A DNA stretch of 64,000 nt, from NCBI GenBank assembly GCA_022446815.1, contig JAKVCD010000002.1, forward strand, positions 124,001-188,000, read 5' to 3'. Positions 51,611 through 59,549 of the stretch are shown one piece after another (positions within the stretch are counted from its first letter, which is position 1; every line of letters begins with the position of its first letter). The translations under genes were made by a program, and so were the position numbers. The DNA is from Planctomycetota bacterium (GTDB lineage: Bacteria > Planctomycetota > UBA1135 > GCA-002686595). The notes below the pieces were generated by a model, which was not told where the DNA came from, did not search any database, and saw nothing but the letters and a program-made list of their open reading frames with translations.

Positions 51611-53119
51611 TCACCTGAGGGAGAGTTTCAGCAAACCTGCGGTGATCTCCTCGCCGGCTCGGACCAAGAGCCCACCGCCAGTAAAGGAGCGCTCAATTTT
51701 CTGGAGCGCGCCGAGGTTCGCGAAGGATGAGCCCGTGACTTCCACTGAGGGGGTGTCGCTGGCCCAGTAGCGTCCAGAGAGGGCGTCAGGCTCGCAGGTC
51801 GCCTCAATGCAGACTCCATCAAAGACGATCTCTGTAACGGGGCTGGGCATCCAGGTGTTCGGAGCGATCTCCGTTCTGTAGTCGACAAGGAGGGGCTGCT
51901 CTTCGCCAACAAGGGCGCGCACGATGCGACCGTGTGTCGCAGGCAGCTCGACCTTGAGATCTCCGAAAGAGGCCGTGCATGCGCGCTGGGTGAGGAGCGG
52001 GGCCTCCATCGCTTGAATGAGCGCTTCGGTCTCAGCCAGGAGCTCAGGAGACTCGGCGGGGATCAGCAAGAGGCGCTCCGTCGAGTAGATACGAGTCGGT
52101 GTCGCGCCAGAGGTGCTCCGTCCGCTCAAGAGTCCCACGAGGCTCCCTGGTGTAACTTCCGCCACTGGGCGCGGCATAGGCGGCGTGAGCTCAGAGGTCG
52201 CGTCGGGTCCCGGCTGGGGGGCTTCCAGGGGGAGCCCCGGGCTAGCGAGGAAGGCGAGATCCCTGACCGCCCAGCCTGCGGCAGGCGCGGCGAGATCCTG
52301 TTTGGTTGATGCCTTGATGAAGAGGGTCCGGTCTCCAAAGGGCGCAGCGCCCTCTAGGGTGACCCTGAGAGATGCTCCAGGCTCGACGAAGCCTGAGAAG
52401 GCCAGCTGTGCGACTGAGAGTCGGGGCTGCTCAACCTCTCCGAGGTCGGGTGTGTCAGGGTCAAAGGTGGAGGTCTCCGCGAGAATAGACAGGTCTAAGA
52501 CGCCGTCCACGTGGACGGCTCGTCCCCCTCGGACGCGCGAGCAGCGCAGGTGGATGGTCTCGCCTGTGGCGGCGCTGGACCGCAGGGGGTCTGCTGCTCC
52601 GGAGTCTGTGGCTACGTCGACTTCATAACCTCCCAGGAAGGTGACCTCTGTCCTGGATCCGAAGGAGAGCGTGTCGCCAGTCCGAAGCTCTCCTCGGTAC
52701 CAAACTGGTGCATCACTCAAAGCAGGGATGGACTCCAAGATGCCAGGAAGCAAGGTCGCCTCCACTTGGATCTGGAGGCTGTCTCCTGCAGCATCCAGGG
52801 CCGTGAGGATGGCCTGAAGCTCCTGGTGATCGCCTTCGGTGGCGCGGACCATCAGAGGTCTGGAGTTCGGGAGCAGGGACAGGCTGGAGCGGCTGAAGTT
52901 CTCAGCGATGAGCTGGCCGAGGAGGCTGGGAGCGACGAGCGCTTCCGCGGGCCGTACTCTCTGGGTCCGGGGATCTGGGCGCAAGGCGATGTGAGAGCCG
53001 TTGACCAAGAGTTGAGGGCTCGCAGGGCTAGCAGGGGTCGTCGCTACCGATGGGAGCGGGTACGCGCGCCAATCCTGCCCAGGGGCGAGGAGGAGTAGGA
53101 GGGACGGGAGGAGGTTCAT
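51611..53119 (-). CDS. Secreted protein with secretin N1-like segments (unknown)
   Basis: The 502-residue protein has a signal peptide (MNLLPSLLLLLAPGQ) and no recognised enzyme motif. Two stretches, PLMVRATEGDHQELQAILTALDAAGDSLQIQVEATLL (about 88-124) and YSTERLLLIPAESPELLAETEALIQAMEAPL (about 345-375), look like the helix-strand pattern of secretin N1/STN domains. No secretin beta-barrel region follows, so it is not a complete secretin. Most of the rest is beta-rich. It may be a periplasmic or outer-membrane accessory of an export machine. It lies just before rpoN on the same strand. Confidence 0.6.
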   Translation of the reverse strand: MNLLPSLLLLLAPGQDWRAYPLPSVATTPASPASPQLLVNGSHIALRPDPRTQRVRPAEALVAPSLLGQLIAENFSRSSLSLLPNSRPLMVRATEGDHQELQAILTALDAAGDSLQIQVEATLLPGILESIPALSDAPVWYRGELRTGDTLSFGSRTEVTFLGGYEVDVATDSGAADPLRSSAATGETIHLRCSRVRGGRAVHVDGVLDLSILAETSTFDPDTPDLGEVEQPRLSVAQLAFSGFVEPGASLRVTLEGAAPFGDRTLFIKASTKQDLAAPAAGWAVRDLAFLASPGLPLEAPQPGPDATSELTPPMPRPVAEVTPGSLVGLLSGRSTSGATPTRIYSTERLLLIPAESPELLAETEALIQAMEAPLLTQRACTASFGDLKVELPATHGRIVRALVGEEQPLLVDYRTEIAPNTWMPSPVTEIVFDGVCIEATCEPDALSGRYWASDTPSVEVTGSSFANLGALQKIERSFTGGGLLVRAGEEITAGLLKLSLR

Positions 53120-53149
53120 GCTCTTGGGGTGGGTGCTGGCCAGGCTCTA

Positions 53150-53165
53150 TGGCACGTCTGGTTCG
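53150..53165 (+). promoter_or_regulatory. Partial sigma-54-like promoter
   Basis: TGGCACG (53150-53156) is a perfect -24 element, but the -12 element after it reads GTTCG where TTGC(A/T) is expected. It lies about 100 bases before the FHA-like gene, whose operon includes a sigma-54 activator. Confidence 0.25.
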
Positions 53166-53263
53166 TACCCCACTGTAGGCGAGGCTCGCTGCTTGGGCTA
53201 CGCGGTGAGCAGCGATTGGCCCAAAATGTAGACCCGGGCGTCCTAATGACCTATTCGTGTGGC

Positions 53264-54022
53264 ATGGCTGATCAATGGCTTGAGCTCAAGGATGGTTCTG
53301 AGACCCGTCGTATTCCCCTCGCTGGCGCCCTCACTAAGATCGGTGGGGCGAGCCCAGACGTGAGCATGGAGGGCCTCCCTGCAGGGGAGCTTCACATCTG
53401 GAGTGATCCGCCCAAGGTCGTCTTGGTCGCAGGTGGAGTGGGGTTGAGCGTTAATGGCTCTGAAGCTCGAGAGGCTCTCTTGGCCGACGGTGATCAAGTT
53501 CGTTGGGGTGGATTTCGATTTCTGTTTCGTCGTGAGGTCGCCGCGCCCGTCTTAGAAGAGATCGACGTCCAGGCGGTCCCTGAGCCCGCGCGCCCTGCTC
53601 CGGTCGGAGGTGGCGCAGCTTGGGAGCGTGTTCGAGCTGGGATGATTGTTGAGCTCGGTTTAGCGGACAAGGCGCTCGTGCGCACTTGGCAGGACTCCGT
53701 CATCCGCGGAGACTTCGCCCCGGACGCCTGCGCTGGAGACCTCTCGCGAGGTATTGATGTCGATCATGATGACCCTCGCCTGATAGAGCGGTCCGGGCGC
53801 CTCCTCCGTGACTTCTTGATGGCTTCTACGATGTCCGGCGCGGGTGGCGCGCGTCGTAAAGTGCGTCAGGCTGGAAAAAAGGGGGCGGCGATCATCGTAA
53901 GTCAGCTCTTTGTCTTGCTCGTTTACACATTGATCATCTTGGTGGTCATGGCGCTCTTGCACGCAAAATGGCCTGAGACCTTCTTCGACCCGCTCTTCGA
54001 TAAACTCTTCCAGGGGAGTTAG
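53264..54022 (+). CDS. FHA-like domain protein with C-terminal membrane anchor
   Basis: The protein has about 252 residues. The first 90 (QWLELKDGSETRRIPLAGAL, then GDQVRWGGFRFLFRREV) follow the beta-sandwich pattern of FHA domains but lack the conserved GR-x-x-S-H core; only SVNGSE and GDQVRWG are FHA-like. A middle helical part (about 120-195) and one transmembrane helix near the C-terminus follow (IIVSQLFVLLVYTLIILVVMALL). It may bring a signalling partner to the membrane. The start is uncertain: ATG at 53264 begins the first strand, and ATG at 53246 adds six residues. A longer frame from 53129 has no support. The degenerate GGDEF gene follows after 92 bases. Confidence 0.62.
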   Translation: MADQWLELKDGSETRRIPLAGALTKIGGASPDVSMEGLPAGELHIWSDPPKVVLVAGGVGLSVNGSEAREALLADGDQVRWGGFRFLFRREVAAPVLEEIDVQAVPEPARPAPVGGGAAWERVRAGMIVELGLADKALVRTWQDSVIRGDFAPDACAGDLSRGIDVDHDDPRLIERSGRLLRDFLMASTMSGAGGARRKVRQAGKKGAAIIVSQLFVLLVYTLIILVVMALLHAKWPETFFDPLFDKLFQGS

Positions 54023-54114
54023 CGGTCCGTATTTCGTGACTGCCTCCCTCACATCAAGTACAAGGATTCAGCCAGAGCGCGCCAGAGCTCTCCTAAGCGG
54101 ACTCCCCAGCCGGC

Positions 54115-54630
54115 ATGACTCAACCTCCCTCCGACCCCGAGCTGTTCTCGCTCGCACAGATTCAACACCTGATGCGGGTGGAGTTTGGGCGTGCTCAGCG
54201 CTACGAGTACCCCATGGGTTGCCTACTCGTTCAGGTCGACCGGCTCGCACAGCTGAGAGAGATGTACGGCTACGAGGTCAAGGCTGCCGTGCATCAGATG
54301 CTCGCGGAGGAGATCGAGAAGCAGACTCGAGCTTCAGACCTCCTCGGGAAGATGCCGGACGATCGCTACCTGCTCGTCCTCCCGCACGTGCCCTCTGCGA
54401 ACGCGCAGGTCGTCGCAGCAAGGATTCTAGAGAAAGTGAGAGGGCGAACCGTCTCGGTAGGCGGCTCGGATCTCCGGGTCACGGTCTCTCTCGGAGCGGG
54501 GTGGAGCGACGGCGGCGAGACGCTCTTCTTCGACGCCTTGCTCGATTGCGCCGAAGGCGCGCTCAATGCGGTGCTCGAAGAGGGCGGCGACGGGATGCAG
54601 CTTCGGATTCCCGGGGCAGGCGGAGGTTGA
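54115..54630 (+). CDS. Degenerate GGDEF-domain protein
   Basis: The 171-residue protein is a single GGDEF-fold domain. It aligns by eye over RVEFGRAQRYEYPMGCLLVQVDRLAQLRE, the TRASDLLG helix and RVTVSLGAGW. The signature itself is replaced: the GGDEF position reads PDDRY (81-85) and the first metal Asp is Gln40. It should not make c-di-GMP. Such domains often act as GTP or c-di-GMP sensors or as protein-interaction modules. Its stop lies four bases before the GTG of a sigma-54 activator, strongly suggesting a joint signalling role. Confidence 0.72.
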   Translation: MTQPPSDPELFSLAQIQHLMRVEFGRAQRYEYPMGCLLVQVDRLAQLREMYGYEVKAAVHQMLAEEIEKQTRASDLLGKMPDDRYLLVLPHVPSANAQVVAARILEKVRGRTVSVGGSDLRVTVSLGAGWSDGGETLFFDALLDCAEGALNAVLEEGGDGMQLRIPGAGGG

Positions 54631-54634
54631 GCGC

Positions 54635-55987
54635 GTGAAGGTCCTCCTCGCCGATGACGAGGTGACCATCACGGTGACGCTCGCTGACGCTCTCGGGGAC
54701 GCAGGTCACGAGGTCTTCGTCGCGACAGACACAGACTCTGCGCTGCGTCTGCTGGAGGATGCCACTCCTGAGGCGGTCCTCACAGACGTTCGTATGCCTG
54801 GCGCCGGCGGGATGGCTGTCTTGCAGCGGTCTATCGAGCTCGATCCAAAGCGGCCGGTCATCATCATGACTGGCTTTGCATCCCTCGCGCAGGCTCAAGA
54901 GGCCGTCGAGCTTGGCGCCAGCCTCTTCGTGCAGAAGCCCTTTAGAAATGAAGCGCTCGTGTCCATGGTGGAGACATGCGGGCGCTTGCGAGAGCTTGAG
55001 CGCGAGAACGAGCAGCTCAGGGCTCGCCTTGTGGCCGGCGCCGGCTTTGAGGGGGTCGTTGGCACCTCCGCTGCGATGCGCGCCGTCTTTGAGCGTGTTC
55101 GAACCGTCGCGCCCACCGAGGCTACAATCTTGATCGAAGGAGAGAGCGGGACAGGCAAGGAGCGCATAGCGCAGGCTGTGCACCAGGAGAGCCAACGCTC
55201 TGACGGCCCATTTGTCGCGCTGTCTTGCGCGGCGCTCCCAGAATCTCTTTTGGAGGCGGAGCTCTTTGGGCATGAGCAGGGAGCGTTCACCGACGCGCGC
55301 CGCGCTCGAAAGGGGCGCTTTGAACAGGCCGACGGCGGAACCTTCTTCCTAGACGATATTGACGACATGCCCCTAGGGGTACAGGTCAAGCTGCTGCGGG
55401 TGCTTCAGGAGCGGACCGTTGAGCGCGTAGGCGGTGGGGAGTCCATCGAGGTGGACATCCGTGTCTTAGCCGCCACAAAGGCGCCCTTGCGAGAGCTCGT
55501 GCGAGAGGGGAGATTTCGAGAGGACCTCTATTACCGAATTCAGGTCGTCCCTATCGAGCTGCCTCCTTTGAGGGAGCGAGAGGGTGATATCCCTCCGCTC
55601 TTCGCCCACCTCTTAGAGCGGCATAGTGGGGGTCGCAGCTACGACGTCAACGGGGCGACTATGAGGGCGCTGGAGCGCTACCCGTGGCCAGGCAATGTTC
55701 GCGAACTGGAGAACGCGGTGCAGCGCGCTGTCGCCCTCGCAGGTGATCGAAGCGCTCTGGTGCTCGAAGACCTCTTGCCTCAAGACCCACGCTGGCGCTC
55801 TGCGATTGAAGTCCACGAAGAGCTCCGTCCATTAAGGGAGATCGTTAAGGCCGCAGAGCGGGCTCACCTCGAGCGCACGCTGGAGGCGACGGGCGGGCAT
55901 CGGTCTCAGGCCGCAGAGCTCTTAGGGATCTCGAGGAAGGTGCTCTGGGAGAAGCTGAAGGAGCACGGCTTGGGGAGGGAGGCCTAG
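54635..55987 (+). CDS. NtrC-type sigma-54-dependent response regulator
   Basis: The 450-residue protein has an intact receiver (VKVLLADDE; phospho-acceptor Asp51 in VLTDVRMPG; Thr in IIMTGFAS; Lys in VQKPF), a sigma-54 AAA+ domain and a Fis-type DNA-binding helix pair (SQAAELLGISRKVLWEKL). Walker A is GESGTGKERIAQ. The sigma-54 contact loop reads GAFTDA where GAFTGA is usual, a tolerated but noteworthy variant. The GTG start at 54635 has GGAGG eight bases upstream and starts the receiver exactly; a longer frame from 54566 overlaps the GGDEF gene. No cognate histidine kinase is beside it. It probably regulates with the FHA-like and GGDEF-like proteins. Confidence 0.93.
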   Translation: MKVLLADDEVTITVTLADALGDAGHEVFVATDTDSALRLLEDATPEAVLTDVRMPGAGGMAVLQRSIELDPKRPVIIMTGFASLAQAQEAVELGASLFVQKPFRNEALVSMVETCGRLRELERENEQLRARLVAGAGFEGVVGTSAAMRAVFERVRTVAPTEATILIEGESGTGKERIAQAVHQESQRSDGPFVALSCAALPESLLEAELFGHEQGAFTDARRARKGRFEQADGGTFFLDDIDDMPLGVQVKLLRVLQERTVERVGGGESIEVDIRVLAATKAPLRELVREGRFREDLYYRIQVVPIELPPLREREGDIPPLFAHLLERHSGGRSYDVNGATMRALERYPWPGNVRELENAVQRAVALAGDRSALVLEDLLPQDPRWRSAIEVHEELRPLREIVKAAERAHLERTLEATGGHRSQAAELLGISRKVLWEKLKEHGLGREA

Positions 55988-55992
55988 TCCAG

Positions 55993-56757
55993 ATGTCTTC
56001 AGAAGTAGTACGCCTCGAGCCTGGATGTGAGGTCATCGCTGACCTGCACTTGGACCCTGCGGACCCCGTCGCCTGCGGCTCTTTCGCGGCTTGGTTGGGC
56101 GAGCGCCGCGACCTGAAGCGGCTGGTGATCTTGGGGGATCTCTTTGACGCCTGGGTTGGCCCAGCTCACGCCCAATTAGAAGGCGCGAGGCTCGTCTTGG
56201 ACGGTCTCAGAGAGGTCACAGATCGCGGCGCTGCAGTAGATCTCTTGTGGGGAAATCGGGACTTCCTCTTGGATGAAAAGATCGGCGCCTTGGCTGGGGC
56301 GAAGCTTCACGGGGAGGCCTTGGTCGCTACAGGGGAGCAGGGGGAGCGCGTGCTCTTCATTCACGGGGATGAGCTCTGCACCCTCGACACTGCGTATCAG
56401 CGGCTGAGGCGGGTCCTGCGCTCAAGATGGGTCACCGGAGCGCTCTTGAGCTTGCCGCTCTGGGTGACGCTGCGGATCGCCAAAAAGCTTAGGGCTAAGT
56501 CTCGGCGCTCCGTAGGAGCTAAGGCTCCTGAGGAGATGGCCATGCAGGAGGACGTCGTCACACGCCTGGCTGGAGAGCTTGGCGTGGATGTCTTGGTGTG
56601 CGGCCACGCCCACAAATGGCGAGATGGGCTGACGCAGGTTGGCGTGCGCTGGATCGTCCTTGACGCCTTTGGTGGGAAGCGTGACTGCTTGAGCTATCGA
56701 GGCCATGAGGGTTTCATTGGGGTGTCCTCTGGCTTCGATCGGAGGGCGAGAGGATGA
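55993..56757 (+). CDS. lpxH: UDP-2,3-diacylglucosamine diphosphatase-like metallophosphoesterase (LpxH-like)
   Basis: The 254-residue calcineurin-fold enzyme shows the LpxH pattern: metal motifs ADLHLDPADP, GDLFDAWVG, WGNRDFLLDEK, FIHGDELCTLDTAYQ (the DxLC-x-x-D-x-x-Y/Q block of LpxH) and GHAHKW. LpxH hydrolyses UDP-2,3-diacylglucosamine to lipid X in lipid A synthesis at the inner membrane. A general phosphoesterase is the alternative. The start is five bases after the activator gene, and the stop overlaps cmk by four bases (ATGA). If the call is correct the organism makes lipid A; other lpx genes are not in the window. Confidence 0.83.
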   Translation: MSSEVVRLEPGCEVIADLHLDPADPVACGSFAAWLGERRDLKRLVILGDLFDAWVGPAHAQLEGARLVLDGLREVTDRGAAVDLLWGNRDFLLDEKIGALAGAKLHGEALVATGEQGERVLFIHGDELCTLDTAYQRLRRVLRSRWVTGALLSLPLWVTLRIAKKLRAKSRRSVGAKAPEEMAMQEDVVTRLAGELGVDVLVCGHAHKWRDGLTQVGVRWIVLDAFGGKRDCLSYRGHEGFIGVSSGFDRRARG

Positions 56758-57389
56758 TCGTCGCTATCGATGGCCCCGCGGGGGCCGGCAAGAGCACCGT
56801 CGCCCGGAGATGCGCAGAGGCGCTAGGGCTGGCTCTCCTAGATACAGGTGCGATGTATAGGGCTGTTACCTGGGGGGCGCTCACTCAAGGCGTTGATCTG
56901 CAGGATGAGGCTGCCTGTGCAGGGGTGGCTGCGGAGCTAGAGCTGGACTTTGATGAGGACGGCGTGCTGATTGATGGTGTCTCGCGGGAGGCTGAGATCC
57001 GGAGCCGAGAGGTAGACCGAGCGGTCTCGATCGTCGCGGCCCATTCGGCTGTTCGCCGGGCGATCGTTCCTTGCCAGCGGAAGATCGCCTCCGCAGGGGC
57101 TGTCGCTGAGGGGCGAGACACGACCACGGTGGTCTTTCCTCAGGCTGATCACCGATTCTTCCTCTCAGCTAGTGCCGAGGAGCGCGCTCGGAGGCGAGCC
57201 GCTCAGCGGGGAGCCGGTGCTGGCTATGAAGAGATCTTGGCTGATATTCAGCGTCGAGATCGCCTCGACTCAACGAGGGCTGACTCCCCGCTGACCCTGG
57301 GCGAGGGCGTCATCGAGCTGAGCACGGATGGTTTGAGCGCAGACGAGGTCGTTGAGGCCTTGCTCCAGCTGATCCGGAGCGCTCCTTGA
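56754..57389 (+). CDS. cmk: Cytidylate kinase
   Basis: The 211-residue P-loop kinase phosphorylates CMP and dCMP. It has IVAIDGPAGAGKSTVARR, LLDTGAMYRAVTW (the CMP-binding block), AEGRDTTTVVFPQA (a variant of GRDxGTVVFP) and RRAAQRGAGAGYEEILADIQRRDRLDSTRADSPL in the LID region. The cmk-rpsA order is a widely conserved arrangement in bacteria. It overlaps the LpxH-like gene by four bases, so the two are translationally coupled. Confidence 0.97.
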   Translation: MIVAIDGPAGAGKSTVARRCAEALGLALLDTGAMYRAVTWGALTQGVDLQDEAACAGVAAELELDFDEDGVLIDGVSREAEIRSREVDRAVSIVAAHSAVRRAIVPCQRKIASAGAVAEGRDTTTVVFPQADHRFFLSASAEERARRRAAQRGAGAGYEEILADIQRRDRLDSTRADSPLTLGEGVIELSTDGLSADEVVEALLQLIRSAP

Positions 57390-57411
57390 CCCCCTTTTTG
57401 AGTGCGCAGCG

Positions 57412-57440
57412 TAGACCCCTCTGAGGGGCTTGGATAGAAT
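57412..57440 (+). promoter_or_regulatory. Candidate promoter of rpsA
   Basis: TAGACC (57412-57417), 17 bases, TAGAAT (57435-57440). A small hairpin, CCCCT-CTG-AGGGG (57416-57428), lies in the spacer. Transcription would begin near 57446. Confidence 0.45.
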
Positions 57441-57445
57441 CTTCG

Positions 57446-57585
57446 CCCCGCTGCGCACGTGCGCGCGGGTCGGTGACCCTGAACGATCTCCCATTGGAGG
57501 TCTCTTCCCTGCTGGGCTTCACCGAGACCCCTCACGACTGGCCCCTAACCCCCGAGCGGCTCCTCGCGCCACTCATTCGTTCTCT
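57446..57585 (+). other. Long structured leader of rpsA
   Basis: About 140 bases lie between the predicted transcription start and the rpsA ATG. They contain GGGTC-GGT-GACCC (57467-57479) and GGTCTC/GAGACC (57499-57504 with 57524-57529). In other bacteria S1 represses its own translation through structures in its leader, so an autoregulatory element is plausible here. Confidence 0.35.
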
Positions 57586-59544
57586 ATGGCACTCTCATCC
57601 GCGCGCTTGAAGCGCTACGACCTCTCTGAAGAAGAGCTCGAACAGCGCCTTGATAATCTCCTCTCCGACATATCGGAGACCGACCTCGACACCCAGCTGA
57701 CAGAGTCAGTGAGGGACATCCGCCCTGGGACCATCGTCATCGCGGTCGTGGATTCAGTGGACGAGCGGAGCAAGACCGTCGTCATGGACATTGGCGGCAA
57801 GGCTGAGGGGAGCGTCTCGATCTCCGAGTTCGGCGAGACCCTGCCTGAGAAGGGGCAAGAGTTCGAGGTCTACTACGAGGGCGACGACAACCACGACAAC
57901 ACGGCGGTCCTCTCCAAGCGCCGCGCTGATCGCCAGCGCGCCTGGGAGCAAGTCAGCGTCAAGTACAACGAGGGCGATGAGGTTCACGGCGTCGTTCAGC
58001 GCAAGATCAAGGGCGGCCTCATCGTTGACGTCGAAGGCGTCAGCTGCTTCTTGCCTGCTAGCCAGGTCAACCTCCGCCGCACAGCGGACTCTGTCGACCT
58101 CATTGATGAGGGGATTCGTGCTCGCATCATCAAGATCGACACGGAGCGCTCAAACATCGTTATCAGTCGCCGGAAGCTGCTCGAGGAAGAGCGCCAGCGC
58201 CTCAAGGAGGGCCTCCTCAGCGAGATCTCTGAAGAGCAGATCCGTATGGGCGTCGTCAAGAACATCGCTGACTTTGGCGTCTTCGTTGACCTCGGCGGTA
58301 TCGACGGTCTCTTGCACATCACAGACATGTCCTGGGGACGCATCAATCACCCCTCGGAGATGGTCTCTCTGGATCAGGAGATCGAGGTCAAGGTCCTGCG
58401 GATCGACCGCGATCGTGAGCGAATCGCTCTCGGCCTGAAGCAGAAGACGACCTCACCCTGGGAGGGCATCGAGGAGCGCTACCCTGTCGGTTCCAAGCAC
58501 AAGGCGAGGGTCGTCAACATCATGTCCTATGGCGCCTTCGTGAAGCTTGAGGAAGGCATCGAGGGCCTCGTTCACATCTCCGAGATGTCATGGACGCGCC
58601 GCATCAACCACCCCTCCGAGCTCGTTAACGCTGATCAAGAGGTCGAGATCGTCGTCCTCGACATCAGCCATGAGAAGCAGGAGATCTCGCTCGGTATGAA
58701 GCAAGCCGAGTCGAACCCGTGGGACCTCGTCGATGAGCACTACCCGGTGGGCACCATCATTGAAGGTTCTGTACGCAACCTCACCTCTTATGGTGCATTC
58801 GTTGAGATTGAGGAGGGCATCGACGGCCTCCTGCACGTCAGCGATATGAGCTGGACGAAGAAGGTCACGCACCCCTCCGAGGTGGTCAAGAAGGGTGACG
58901 CTGTCCGAGCCGTCGTCCTCTCGGTCGACAAGGAGAAGAAGCGTATCGCCCTCGGCGTCAAGCAGCTCACCCCGGACGCGTGGCTTGAGGAGATCCCGAA
59001 CAAGTTCCACCTCGGCGACCTCCTGAGTGGCTATGTCACCAAGACCACCAGCTTCGGCGCCTTCGTCAAGATGGACGAGGACCTCGAGGGCCTCCTGCAC
59101 ATCTCCGAGCTCGCTGATCATAAGATCGAGAGCCCGGAAGAGGTGCTCACTGCCGGGATGAAGGTCGAGGTTCGGGTGATCCGCGTCGATGTAGAGGAGC
59201 GCAAGATCGGCCTCTCTTTCGTCCACGCAGAGTTCGATGAGAACGCGAAGTTCCTTGGTGATGACGGCAAGCCGCTCTCCTCTCAGTCAGATGACGCTGA
59301 CGAGGGCTCTGCGGAAGAGCCCGCAGGGGAGGCTGTGGCTTCCATCGAGGAGGCTCAGGCTGAAGAGGCGCCCGCAGAAGAGGCGCCTGCAGAGGAGGCT
59401 TCTGCAGAGGATGCGCCCGCAGAAGAGTCTCCCGCTGAAGAGGCGCCGTCAGAGGACGCCCCTGCAGTTGATGCTTCCGCTGTCGAGACTGCCGCCGATG
59501 AGGGCGACGACTCTGAGGGAGAGGACCCCGATACCGCAGGCTGA
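57586..59544 (+). CDS. rpsA: 30S ribosomal protein S1
   Basis: From the ATG at 57586 the 652-residue protein has six S1 OB-fold domains: about 46-115, 130-197, 215-285, 300-370, 387-457 and 474-545. The third to sixth carry the clear signature (FGVFVDLGGIDGLLHITDMSW, then YGAFVKLEEGIEGLVHISEMSW, YGAFVEIEEGIDGLLHVSDMSW and FGAFVKMDEDLEGLLHISEL). S1 binds mRNA on the small subunit. The last 90 residues are an Ala/Glu/Pro-rich acidic tail of near-identical five-residue repeats, an unusual extension. An in-frame ATG at 57430 would add 52 unrelated residues. It follows cmk after 196 bases with its own promoter candidate. Confidence 0.96.
   Translation: MALSSARLKRYDLSEEELEQRLDNLLSDISETDLDTQLTESVRDIRPGTIVIAVVDSVDERSKTVVMDIGGKAEGSVSISEFGETLPEKGQEFEVYYEGDDNHDNTAVLSKRRADRQRAWEQVSVKYNEGDEVHGVVQRKIKGGLIVDVEGVSCFLPASQVNLRRTADSVDLIDEGIRARIIKIDTERSNIVISRRKLLEEERQRLKEGLLSEISEEQIRMGVVKNIADFGVFVDLGGIDGLLHITDMSWGRINHPSEMVSLDQEIEVKVLRIDRDRERIALGLKQKTTSPWEGIEERYPVGSKHKARVVNIMSYGAFVKLEEGIEGLVHISEMSWTRRINHPSELVNADQEVEIVVLDISHEKQEISLGMKQAESNPWDLVDEHYPVGTIIEGSVRNLTSYGAFVEIEEGIDGLLHVSDMSWTKKVTHPSEVVKKGDAVRAVVLSVDKEKKRIALGVKQLTPDAWLEEIPNKFHLGDLLSGYVTKTTSFGAFVKMDEDLEGLLHISELADHKIESPEEVLTAGMKVEVRVIRVDVEERKIGLSFVHAEFDENAKFLGDDGKPLSSQSDDADEGSAEEPAGEAVASIEEAQAEEAPAEEAPAEEASAEDAPAEESPAEEAPSEDAPAVDASAVETAADEGDDSEGEDPDTAG
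59362..59466 (+). repeat. Seven 15-base repeats in the rpsA tail
   Basis: Seven 15-base units encode (E-E/D-A/S-P/S-A/S)n near the S1 C-terminus, for example GAAGAGGCGCCCGCA repeated with synonymous changes. In-frame unit number could vary by slippage without breaking the gene. Confidence 0.8.
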
Positions 59545-59549
59545 GGCAA

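Noticed and set aside
57376..57399. GGAGCGCTCC followed by a run of five T, as terminator of cmk
   Set aside because: The palindrome has no loop and lies within the cmk end, so a stable hairpin is not expected.
58588..59226. 212-codon antisense frame over rpsA
   Set aside because: It mirrors the codon bias of S1 on the other strand and has no recognisable content.
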